Below are positions 23,864 through 31,502 of a stretch of DNA of 37,797 nt, piece after piece. Below the pieces are notes generated by a model that had not been told where the DNA came from, ran no database searches, and saw nothing but the letters and a program-made list of their open reading frames with translations. Source of the stretch: an uncultured Bacteroides sp. (lineage in GTDB: Bacteria; Bacteroidota; Bacteroidia; Bacteroidales; UBA932); the NCBI GenBank assembly GCA_900543205.1, contig UQQM01000019.1:1-37797 (forward strand). Reading direction: 5' to 3'. Made by a program: the position numbers and the translations under genes. Positions within the stretch are counted from its first letter, which is position 1, and each line of letters begins with the position of its first letter.

Positions 23864-25051
23864 TTATGCGTTTTTCCTGAAAGGCTGTATCCAGGTGAGC
23901 TTGTTCCATACGGTCTCGAACGGGCCGCGCTTGTGGTGCCTGAACCAGAGGTGGCAGAAGCAGACCTGCAGGATGACCACGAGCAGGCCTGTGCAGATGC
24001 TCATGGTGTGGCCGGAGACGGTATAGAGCCCGAAGCCCCAGTTGTAGAACAGCAGGCTGCCTATGATGGACTGGCCGAGGTAGTTGCTCAGCGACATCTT
24101 GCCGTAGGGCGCCAGCACCGTCAGGGCCTTGCGGGCGCGGGTGCGGTAGTAGAGCAGGCATACGCCGGACACGATTATCCACATCATCGCGAAGTTCCTC
24201 CACATGGTCTGCATGGCGGTCAGCGCATTGGCTATGCATTCGCTCCCGACATTCTTGGCCCAGCCGCCGGCCCAGGGGTTGACAAGGGCGAACATGACGA
24301 CGGCTCCGATGAGGATTCGCTTCCATATCTTCAGGTTGTCCCCTTCGTCGTAGAACAGCCTGGTGCGTCCGAGCAGAATGCCTATGGTGAACAGGCAGAC
24401 GGTCTGGGTCAGGCGTCCGTTGGCTATCGCCCATTGGAAATTGCTGATGAAGCCGTGGGTCACACCCGCTCCGGCGACATCCAGGAAGCCGCCTTCGGCG
24501 CATGCCTTGTACATGGCCATGTAGTGCTCACCGCTGCCGCTGAAGCCGAGGGGCGCGGCGTCGGGGTTGATCAGCCCGCGAATTATGCAGACGAGCTCGA
24601 CCGGCTGTATGAACATCACTGCGGCTATCGCTATAAGCACCGCGTTGCTGGAGCGTATGAAGGGGATTACGAAGAGCGCGCAGACGGAGTAGACCGTCAG
24701 GATGTCGCCGTTGTAGAAGCAGAGGTCAAGCATGCCCCAGGCGAACAGCAGCAGCATCCTCCAGAGGAAGCGCGGGCGGAAGTCAACTCCTTTCTTCGCC
24801 TGGTTGTCGTTCTGGATGAAGAAGCTCAGGCCGAAGAGCAGGGCGAAGATGGCGTACATCTTCCCGCCGAAGATGAAGAAGGCGGAGTCCCATACGGCCT
24901 GGTCGAGCCTGGTCGGCTCGGGAAAGGCGTAGAAATTGAGATGCTCTATGAAATGCAGCAGGACTATGCCGGCTATTGCGATGCCCCTGAGGATGTCTGC
25001 GACATCGATTCGGGTGTTCGGGAGGCTGGATGCCGAATAAATGTATTTCAT
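23864..25051 (-). CDS. DUF418-family integral membrane protein
   Basis: A 395-aa protein with about nine hydrophobic segments: DILRGIAIAGIVLLHF near the N-terminus, GGKMYAIFALLFGLSFF, MLLLFAWGMLDL, and a C-terminal DUF418-like region with YGKMSLSNYLGQS and a following hydrophobic stretch. The first part resembles the membrane acyltransferase fold that often precedes DUF418. The start at 25051 (MKYIYSASSL) is preferred; the frame runs open to 25942 but that is antisense to the next gene, and a TATATTCG box lies 5 nt upstream of 25051. It heads an operon with an esterase and a deacetylase-hydrolase fusion, suggesting envelope glycan or lipid modification. Catalytic activity is not established for this family. 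Confidence 0.88.
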   Translation of the reverse strand: MKYIYSASSLPNTRIDVADILRGIAIAGIVLLHFIEHLNFYAFPEPTRLDQAVWDSAFFIFGGKMYAIFALLFGLSFFIQNDNQAKKGVDFRPRFLWRMLLLFAWGMLDLCFYNGDILTVYSVCALFVIPFIRSSNAVLIAIAAVMFIQPVELVCIIRGLINPDAAPLGFSGSGEHYMAMYKACAEGGFLDVAGAGVTHGFISNFQWAIANGRLTQTVCLFTIGILLGRTRLFYDEGDNLKIWKRILIGAVVMFALVNPWAGGWAKNVGSECIANALTAMQTMWRNFAMMWIIVSGVCLLYYRTRARKALTVLAPYGKMSLSNYLGQSIIGSLLFYNWGFGLYTVSGHTMSICTGLLVVILQVCFCHLWFRHHKRGPFETVWNKLTWIQPFRKNA

Positions 25052-25056
25052 GGTCA

Positions 25057-25064
25057 CGAATATA
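25057..25064 (-). promoter_or_regulatory. -7-like box of DUF418 operon
   Basis: The complement reads TATATTCG, one mismatch from TAnnTTTG, ending 5 nt before the ATG at 25051. Confidence 0.35.
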
Positions 25065-25148
25065 CGCAATCTTCGCGATTTTGCATAGAGGAAGATTATG
25101 TGTATATTTGGCCTAACAGCCATATATACGGTTGCGCCTCGGCAATCA

Positions 25149-25188
25149 CAAGTAAACTTGCATTGCACTCGGCTTCCGCGTATATTTA
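25149..25188 (+). promoter_or_regulatory. Promoter with palindrome for 223-aa gene
   Basis: TTG at 25158-25160, a 20-nt spacer, then TATATTTA at 25181-25188. A 12-bp palindrome CAAGT-AA-ACTTG (25149-25160) overlaps the -33 box. The spacer matches that of the promoter at 7614-7645 in 16 of 20 positions. Transcription would begin near 25195, leaving about 60 nt of leader. Confidence 0.65.
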
Positions 25189-25255
25189 TCCGTTGCCGCA
25201 TCATGCACGGCCATGACGGCGGCTGCCTACGGAGATTTTTTGAAACAGGAGTGAT

Positions 25256-25927
25256 ATGGATGAGAATTTTGATGTCCGCAGGGCGCTGGAGGATGCGCGC
25301 CTGGCGGTGAAGGACCTTCCGCGCGACGGCAAGGACGACACCATCGAAGCCTGGTGGGAGGTATGCTGCGGCGACGTGCTCGTGGCTGAGGACAATCTGC
25401 GCGAACAGAGGCGCCTCTGGGAGAATTCCGCGCTTGCCGAAGAGTTCCTGGACATCGCGGCCTATCTGGAAGGCTACGACCATAAGCTCGAAGGCCTGAA
25501 CGAGGCGGTCCGGCGCATGGTGGATGCGGTGTATGAGCATCCGGCGCTGAAGGTCAGGCTTCTGAGATTCCGCCAGAAGGTGCTCAACCGCATCGAATGC
25601 CTCTGTGGCCACGAGCTGGGCGCGTCGGAGGATGTCTTCTCGCAGATATGCATGTATGAGCGCAATATCGAACATGCCGACAAGGGGGAATACGGCCGCG
25701 TCGAGCAGGAGGGATACCTGAAGCACGATCCCGTGGAGTGGAGCACGGCCTATGAGAAGGTGATTGACGAGGTGGAAAGGATCGTGGACGGGGAGCTTGA
25801 CGACCATCCGCGCGGAATGGGCTTCTGCTTCGCGTACTGGAGCGCCAAGAAGCACGTGCTGCGGACGAAGTTCGGACTCGAATGGCGCAGCCCGTCCGAA
25901 ATGAACCCCGGGGTGATGTTCGACTGA
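25256..25927 (+). CDS. Unrecognised 223-aa protein
   Basis: A cytoplasmic, acidic, mainly helical protein with no signal peptide or membrane span. No family is recognised. Visible features are a Trp/Cys-containing patch (EAWWEVCCGDVLVAEDN), a central helical region (LNEAVRRMVDAVYEHP), and a C-terminal segment GMGFCFAYWSAKKHVLRTKF followed by LEWRSPSEMNPG, which looks like a conserved core. It has its own promoter with a palindromic upstream element, and the next gene starts 39 nt after its stop. Codon use matches the GC-rich neighbours, which supports it as a real gene. A role cannot be given. Confidence 0.7.
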   Translation: MDENFDVRRALEDARLAVKDLPRDGKDDTIEAWWEVCCGDVLVAEDNLREQRRLWENSALAEEFLDIAAYLEGYDHKLEGLNEAVRRMVDAVYEHPALKVRLLRFRQKVLNRIECLCGHELGASEDVFSQICMYERNIEHADKGEYGRVEQEGYLKHDPVEWSTAYEKVIDEVERIVDGELDDHPRGMGFCFAYWSAKKHVLRTKFGLEWRSPSEMNPGVMFD

Positions 25928-25966
25928 GCACGCCCGTCGCATGTGATAATATAATTTGAAACCCAG

Positions 25967-28774
25967 ATGAAAAGATTGTTCCTTGCGGCGCTTGCAGTCG
26001 CAGCCTTCGGCGTCCAGCTCGCCGCCCAGCCCCGATATCTTGTGAACGAACTCGCGCCGGCGGATGCGTCCGGCTATGCGGAGTTCGAATATGACGGCGC
26101 CTCATCGGAGCCCATGGCGATGAGCGGAGGCCTGGAATGGCACGGCGGATTCACGCTCTCCTACGACCATGGCACCCATACTCCCGGCCATGTCGCCTTC
26201 GAGCTCGGAGGGGAGTACGAGACGCTCATGTTCGTGTTCGGCAGCATGAACACCAACACTGGCGCCGGTGGCAGCGGAGCCGACACTGAACCCTGCATAT
26301 TCACCGTGCATGTCGACGGGAAGAAGGTGCTCGACGAGGTCGTATATCCTTACGGACTCCCCGAGCGGGCGGTTCTCGACGTGAGGGGCGCCCACGAGGT
26401 GAAGTTCGGGCTCGTGGACAACCATACGCTGTTCGGGGTAGCCGAGGCCACGCTGTGGAAGGCCGGCGAGATGCCCGTGGAGACGGGCAATATCCCGGAC
26501 GGAATGCCGCAGACTACGGAGCTCGTGAGCGGACTGCCGTCATATTACCAGAATTTCAGGATGACCTCCGTCTCGCCGCAGGGCAGGCGGACTTCGATGA
26601 GGATAAACGGGCGCGAGTACTACAGCGGCCTCGACGTGAACATGGACATGTCCATATCGGGCGCCAGCCCCGGATGGGCGTACTTCAACCTGCAGGGCCA
26701 GTATGCGACCTTGTCCTTCACCGTCGGCCCCATAGACAATATCGACGGCCACAGAGGTTCCGGCTGGCTGACGGTCGAGGCGGACGGGAAGATAATCCGG
26801 GAGATGGAAATCCACTACGACGACATAGCCCAGGACGTCACCCTCGACGTCACCGGCTGCAGGATGCTGAAGTTCTATACGGAGCAGTCGTCAGGCTCGA
26901 GCCGCATGGGCATAGCCGACATCAGGGTGTACCCGGCCGGGGTCGAACCCGTCGCGGAGTCCGCCCTTTCGTCTTCTTCCGGCCCGGATCCCGCCGGGCT
27001 CCCGGACGTCTGCAAACTCCTGTCCAACATTCCGCCCTACGCGGCCGGAGCATTGGTCGAGAAGCAGATCTACGACGGTTCTTCAGAGCACATCACCTTC
27101 TCGATGGGAGGGGTCAGGTTCAATGAAGGCATAGTCTTCTACGACAAGGCGTCGATAATGGACAACAACACCTCCTCCTACGCCATGTTCGACCTTGGAG
27201 GCGAGTTCGACTATGTGAGCTTCACCGCCGGCTATATAGGCAAGAGCGGGGCTATGAACAACGACGTGCTGCGCGTCTATGCCGACGACGAGCTGGTGCT
27301 CGAAGCCCCTCTTGTCGCCACGGCTCCGAACCGGGACTATGTGGTGCCCATCAGACGCTGCCGCAGGCTGCGTTTCGAGAACCAGGGCTCAGGTACGCTC
27401 GACGTGGCCGCTTACGGTGTGGCGGATGTGGTGCTCTACAGGGGAGAACCCGTGGAGAACGACCTCTTCGTGCACCCGAGGCCCGAGTGCCCGCCCGAAA
27501 TCGACCTCATAGACCTCGGCGCCCCGTATATCCATTATGTTTCGCCTATGAAGGGCAAGGACATATTCTATGACGGCTCGACCATGCGCAACTATTTCGA
27601 CCTGAACGGGCAGCGCATCACCAAGGGCTTCCTGCTGGAGACCAGCGTGCATTTCTCCCTTGACCACGGCGTGCTTTCCGGCACCGGAGGGGCGGCTGCG
27701 GGCGCGATAGGCAGCACGGCCGTAGGGGCCGCCTTCGTTTCGAGCGGAATCGCGGTCGGAGGTGCTGTCATAGGCAGTTCTCTGGCCGGCGTCGCCTCCT
27801 TCCTGATGCTGGCCGCCGGAGGCGAGGCGATGGAGAACTCGCTGGCGGCGTTCAACACCTACGGAGAGTACAACACCCTCACCTTCACTGTGGCGTGCCT
27901 GGACCCGCCGGGCAATGCCGACAGCTACAAGGAGACCCTGCTGATCGGGGCGGACGGCAAGGTGGCGGCCGAACTCGCGGTCTATGAGACCATGGAGCCG
28001 CAGACCATAACGGTGCCCATTGACGGCTGCGGGCAGCTGATGTTCTGGCTGGCGAACACTGACAACTGGTCCGGACAGTTCCTCTTCTACGACCTGAAGC
28101 TCAGCAAGGAGCGCCGTCCGCTGGACATACCCAAGCCCGCGCGCATCTCGCAGCCCGTGCTGAGCCGCAATGTCTGGACGGTCACCCCGCCCGCGATAGA
28201 ATGGGAGCGTCCCCGCTCGTCGGGGCGAAGGGAGCTCGACAGCTTCCTGTCAGGAGTGTCCAACGTATATGAGTCCCTGCATTCAATCATCAAGAATGCG
28301 GCGCCCCTCTACGACATCAGGACCTATTATCTTGAAACCGACGCAGGGCAGGTGTGCAAGGCCGTGCAGCTCATGTCGCACCGCAACCAGACCACGTATG
28401 AGCCGATGTACATAACCAACGAGCTGAGCGGCTGCGAGAGGGAGCTCAAGTCCATCATCGAGCTGCGCCGGAGTATCACCGAACTCGGCTTCCAGCAGGT
28501 GGGCGCGGCCGTCGACCTTGTCGGACTGGCGGGCATAACGCACGGCGGAGCATATTCGCAGGCGGTCAAGGTCCTGAAGGAATGCAGCGAGGTGGCCGGC
28601 CAGCTCTATCAGCAGAAGATGGCCGAGACGGAATTCCTGAGGTCCCTGTTCGTGAACGCGCTGGACATAGACGGCAAGCGGAGCACGGAGAAGACCATAT
28701 TCAACCCTCTCTCCCAGGGCGAGACCCCTCCCACCGACCTGCTGCAGCTGGTCAGGTATTTTGACGTGAAGTGA
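25967..28774 (+). CDS. Large secreted multi-NPCBM-like protein
   Basis: A 935-aa exported protein (signal peptide MKRLFLAALAVAAFGVQLAAQ). It contains four related beta-rich modules, at about residues 45-165, 195-325, 365-495 and 525-715, each with an 'F/A-x-L-G-G-E-Y/F' strand (FELGGEYETLMFVFGSM, FNLQGQYATLSFTVGPI, FDLGGEFDYVSFTAGYI, FNTYGEYNTLTFTV), a carbohydrate-binding layout like NPCBM domains. The fourth module is interrupted by a Gly/Ala-rich hydrophobic stretch (about 567-620) that looks membrane-active. The last 200 residues are helical. It probably binds glycans at the cell surface or in the periplasm. No catalytic domain is seen. Its 3' end overlaps the convergent hutI end by 23 bp. 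Confidence 0.8.
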   Translation: MKRLFLAALAVAAFGVQLAAQPRYLVNELAPADASGYAEFEYDGASSEPMAMSGGLEWHGGFTLSYDHGTHTPGHVAFELGGEYETLMFVFGSMNTNTGAGGSGADTEPCIFTVHVDGKKVLDEVVYPYGLPERAVLDVRGAHEVKFGLVDNHTLFGVAEATLWKAGEMPVETGNIPDGMPQTTELVSGLPSYYQNFRMTSVSPQGRRTSMRINGREYYSGLDVNMDMSISGASPGWAYFNLQGQYATLSFTVGPIDNIDGHRGSGWLTVEADGKIIREMEIHYDDIAQDVTLDVTGCRMLKFYTEQSSGSSRMGIADIRVYPAGVEPVAESALSSSSGPDPAGLPDVCKLLSNIPPYAAGALVEKQIYDGSSEHITFSMGGVRFNEGIVFYDKASIMDNNTSSYAMFDLGGEFDYVSFTAGYIGKSGAMNNDVLRVYADDELVLEAPLVATAPNRDYVVPIRRCRRLRFENQGSGTLDVAAYGVADVVLYRGEPVENDLFVHPRPECPPEIDLIDLGAPYIHYVSPMKGKDIFYDGSTMRNYFDLNGQRITKGFLLETSVHFSLDHGVLSGTGGAAAGAIGSTAVGAAFVSSGIAVGGAVIGSSLAGVASFLMLAAGGEAMENSLAAFNTYGEYNTLTFTVACLDPPGNADSYKETLLIGADGKVAAELAVYETMEPQTITVPIDGCGQLMFWLANTDNWSGQFLFYDLKLSKERRPLDIPKPARISQPVLSRNVWTVTPPAIEWERPRSSGRRELDSFLSGVSNVYESLHSIIKNAAPLYDIRTYYLETDAGQVCKAVQLMSHRNQTTYEPMYITNELSGCERELKSIIELRRSITELGFQQVGAAVDLVGLAGITHGGAYSQAVKVLKECSEVAGQLYQQKMAETEFLRSLFVNALDIDGKRSTEKTIFNPLSQGETPPTDLLQLVRYFDVK

Positions 28775-30008
28775 CGTACTCCTCTCCCCGCAGGAAAACT
28801 TTTTCTATCAGCGGGGTCTGGTAGGCATAGGTGAAGAACTCGACTGAGGGCATGGGTCGGGTCAGGAAGAAGTTCGCGGCCTTGCCGGCGGTGATGGAGC
28901 CGAAGTCGCGGCTGAGCCCCATGGCGTATGCACCGTTGAGCGTAGCCGCGCACAGGGCCTCGCGAGGTGTCATCCTGAGGCGTATCGAGGCCAGCGAGCA
29001 TACCATGCGCATGTTGCCGGAAGGGGAGGAGCCGGGATTGTAGTCGGAGGCCAGCGCCACTCCGAGGCCGGCGCGTATCATCTCCCGCGCCGGAGGATTG
29101 CCCATGCCGAGGAAGAACGCGGCGCCGGGCAGCAGGGTGGGCATGGTGTCCGAGCCGCGCAGGGTTTCGATCTCTTCCGCTCCGCTGCTTTCGAGGTGGT
29201 CGACCGAGAGGGCGCCGCAGCGCACTCCTGCCTGCACTCCGCCCGAAACGGCCAGCTCGTTGGCGTGAATCTTCGCGCGCAGGCCGTACTTCCGCCCTTC
29301 GCCTATGATGCGCTCGGTCTCGGCGACTGAGAAGAAGCCCTCGTCGCAGAATACGTCGATGAAGTCGGCCAGACCCTCCCGGGCCACGGCGGGCAGCATC
29401 TCCCGGCACACGAGGTCCACATATTCGCCCTGGCGTCCGCGATATGCCCGCGCGACAGCGTGCGCCCCGAGGAAGGTGGCCCTGACTTCCAGCGGTGCAT
29501 TTTCACGTATGCGCCTTATCACGCGCAGCATCTTCAGTTCGTCTCCGGTCGACAGCCCGTAGCCGCTCTTGATTTCTACGCAGCCGGTGCCCATGGCGGC
29601 AATCTCCCGAACGCGCTCCATCGCCGTGGCGTAGAGTTCGTCTTCCGAAGCGGCATGCAGCCGGTCGGCGGAGTTGAGTATCCCTCCGCCACGGCGCGCG
29701 ATTTCTTCGTAGGAGAGTCCGTTGATCTTGTCCAGGAACTCCTGCTCGCGGCTGCCGGCGTAGACGAGGTGGGTGTGCGAATCGCAGAACGAGGGGAAGA
29801 GCATGCCGCCGCGGGCGTCCACGCGTCTGCCGACGTTCTCGGGTACGTCTTCCGTCATGCTCCCGAATGCCGCGATGCGTCCGTCCTCGACGAGCAGCCA
29901 GGCGTTTTCGAGGGTCTCCATGCGCCCCATCTCTTCGCCGCAGAGCCTCAGCCGGCCCTGCCTTTCGATGCCGAAGATGCAGGCGATATTGTGTACCAGC
30001 GTCCTCAT
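28752..30008 (-). CDS. hutI: Imidazolonepropionase
   Basis: A 418-aa metal-dependent amidohydrolase hydrolysing 4-imidazolone-5-propionate to N-formimino-L-glutamate, the third step of histidine degradation. Family features are the metal-binding FCDSHTHLVYAGSR, GGGILNSADRLHA, EIKSGYGLS, FLGAHAVARAYRG, VDVFCDEGFFS and the C-terminal ALASDYNPGSSPSGNM. The length is normal. It is the last gene of the hut operon; its ATG overlaps the hutH stop by 4 nt (ATGA). Its 3' end overlaps that of the convergent 935-aa protein gene by 23 bp, so no separate terminator lies between them. Confidence 0.97.
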   Translation of the reverse strand: MRTLVHNIACIFGIERQGRLRLCGEEMGRMETLENAWLLVEDGRIAAFGSMTEDVPENVGRRVDARGGMLFPSFCDSHTHLVYAGSREQEFLDKINGLSYEEIARRGGGILNSADRLHAASEDELYATAMERVREIAAMGTGCVEIKSGYGLSTGDELKMLRVIRRIRENAPLEVRATFLGAHAVARAYRGRQGEYVDLVCREMLPAVAREGLADFIDVFCDEGFFSVAETERIIGEGRKYGLRAKIHANELAVSGGVQAGVRCGALSVDHLESSGAEEIETLRGSDTMPTLLPGAAFFLGMGNPPAREMIRAGLGVALASDYNPGSSPSGNMRMVCSLASIRLRMTPREALCAATLNGAYAMGLSRDFGSITAGKAANFFLTRPMPSVEFFTYAYQTPLIEKVFLRGEEYVTSRQNT

Positions 30009-31486
30009 CGCTCACGCAGGAATTGCACTGAGGCCTCGATATGCGGATACATGACGGTGTCGTTGTCTATGAACGGAACCTTCTTGCGGAAGTCCGCGAC
30101 CATGTTCTCCAGAGCCGGAGAGGTGCGGGCGGGACGGCGGAATTCCAGCGCCTGCGCGGCGTTGAAGAGTTCGATGGCCAGCACCCGTTCGGTGTTGAGC
30201 GCCACGCGGTAGAGCTTGGTGGCGGCGTTTGCTCCCATGCTTACGTGGTCCTCCTGCCCCTGCGACGAGGGTATGGAATCGACTGAAGCCGGCATGCAGA
30301 GGCCCTTGGACTGGCTTACGATCGACGCCGCTGTGTACTGCGGAATCATGAAGCCGCTGTTCAGGCCCGGGTTCGCCACGAGGAAGTGGGGGAGTCCGCG
30401 AGAGCCGGAGATGAGCTTGTAGATCCGTCGCTCGGAGATGTTGCCCAGCTCCGCCAACGCGATGGCGAGGAAGTCCATGGCCAGGGCGATGGGCTGCCCG
30501 TGGAAGTTTCCGGCGGAGATTATCATGTCCTCGTCGGGGAAGACCGTGGGGTTGTCGGTGGGAGAGTTTATTTCCGTCTCCAGAACGCTCTCCACATAGT
30601 CAATCGTGTCCTTTGTGGCTCCGTGCACCTGCGGGATGCAGCGGAAGGAATAGGGGTCCTGGACATGCTTCTTCGGCCGGCGTATCAGCTCGCTGCCTTC
30701 AAGCAGCTTCCGTATGGCACGCGCGGTGCTCAGCTGTCCCCGGTGGGCGCGGATAAGGTGCACCTCGTCGTAGAACGGCTCGATGCGTCCGTCGAAGGCG
30801 TCGAGGGAGAGCGCCCCGATGCGGTCTGCCCAATCGCTCAGGCGGCGTGCCGCAATCAGCGACCATACGCCGTAGGCGCTCATGAACTGCGTTCCGTTGA
30901 GCAGGGCGAGACCTTCCTTGGACTGCAGCTCCAGCGGTTTCCAGCCGAACTCTTCGAGGACCTCGGCGGAGGGACGGCGGCGTCCGGCATATTCGACTTC
31001 GCCGAGGCCGAGCAGGGGAAGGCTCAGGTGCGCCAGAGGAGCGAGGTCGCCCGACGCGCCGAGAGAGCCCTGCTGGTAGACGACGGGAAGTATGCCGTTG
31101 TTGTAGAAGTCGATGAGACGCTCGACGGTCTCCAGCCTCACTCCCGAATAGCCGTAGGAGAGCGAGCGTATCTTGAGCAGCAGCATCAGCCGCACAATCT
31201 CGGAAGGGACCTGTTCGCCTGTGCCGCAGGAATGCGACATGACCAGGTTTCGCTGGAGCTGCGAGAGCTCGTCGCCGCCGACCGATATGTCGCAGAGCGA
31301 GCCGAAACCGGTGGTGATGCCGTAGACCGGCTGCTCCGAATTCCTGATTTTGCTGTCGAGATATTCGCGGCAGCGGACTATCCTCCGGCGGAGCTCTTCG
31401 TTCAGGGCGACCGGACGCCTGCTGTCCAGAATTTCCTTCAGTCCGGCTATAGTCAGCCGTTCCGGGGTCAGATGGTGGTATTCCAT
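30005..31486 (-). CDS. hutH: Histidine ammonia-lyase
   Basis: A 493-aa enzyme that deaminates histidine to urocanate. The MIO cofactor-forming Ala-Ser-Gly is in GSLGASGDLAPLAH. Other family segments are YGITTGFGSLCD, GLALLNGTQFM, NSPTDNPTVF and SQGQEDHVSMG. The start at 31486 (MEYHHLTPERL) is chosen over an upstream in-frame ATG at 31552 because family proteins begin here, and the longer version would overlap the hutU gene. It lies 16 nt after hutU and overlaps hutI by 4 nt, as part of a single operon. Confidence 0.97.
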   Translation of the reverse strand: MEYHHLTPERLTIAGLKEILDSRRPVALNEELRRRIVRCREYLDSKIRNSEQPVYGITTGFGSLCDISVGGDELSQLQRNLVMSHSCGTGEQVPSEIVRLMLLLKIRSLSYGYSGVRLETVERLIDFYNNGILPVVYQQGSLGASGDLAPLAHLSLPLLGLGEVEYAGRRRPSAEVLEEFGWKPLELQSKEGLALLNGTQFMSAYGVWSLIAARRLSDWADRIGALSLDAFDGRIEPFYDEVHLIRAHRGQLSTARAIRKLLEGSELIRRPKKHVQDPYSFRCIPQVHGATKDTIDYVESVLETEINSPTDNPTVFPDEDMIISAGNFHGQPIALAMDFLAIALAELGNISERRIYKLISGSRGLPHFLVANPGLNSGFMIPQYTAASIVSQSKGLCMPASVDSIPSSQGQEDHVSMGANAATKLYRVALNTERVLAIELFNAAQALEFRRPARTSPALENMVADFRKKVPFIDNDTVMYPHIEASVQFLRER

Positions 31487-31502
31487 GTTATGATTTTCCT
31501 GA

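Noticed and set aside
21824..25216. Plus-strand open frame of 1,130 codons
   Set aside because: It is antisense to three well-supported minus-strand genes. Its His/Gly/Val/Glu-rich composition is the typical shadow of GC-rich coding sequence, and it has no family motif.
25052..25942. N-terminal extension of the DUF418 frame
   Set aside because: It runs antisense through the 223-aa gene. The family N-terminus begins at 25051.
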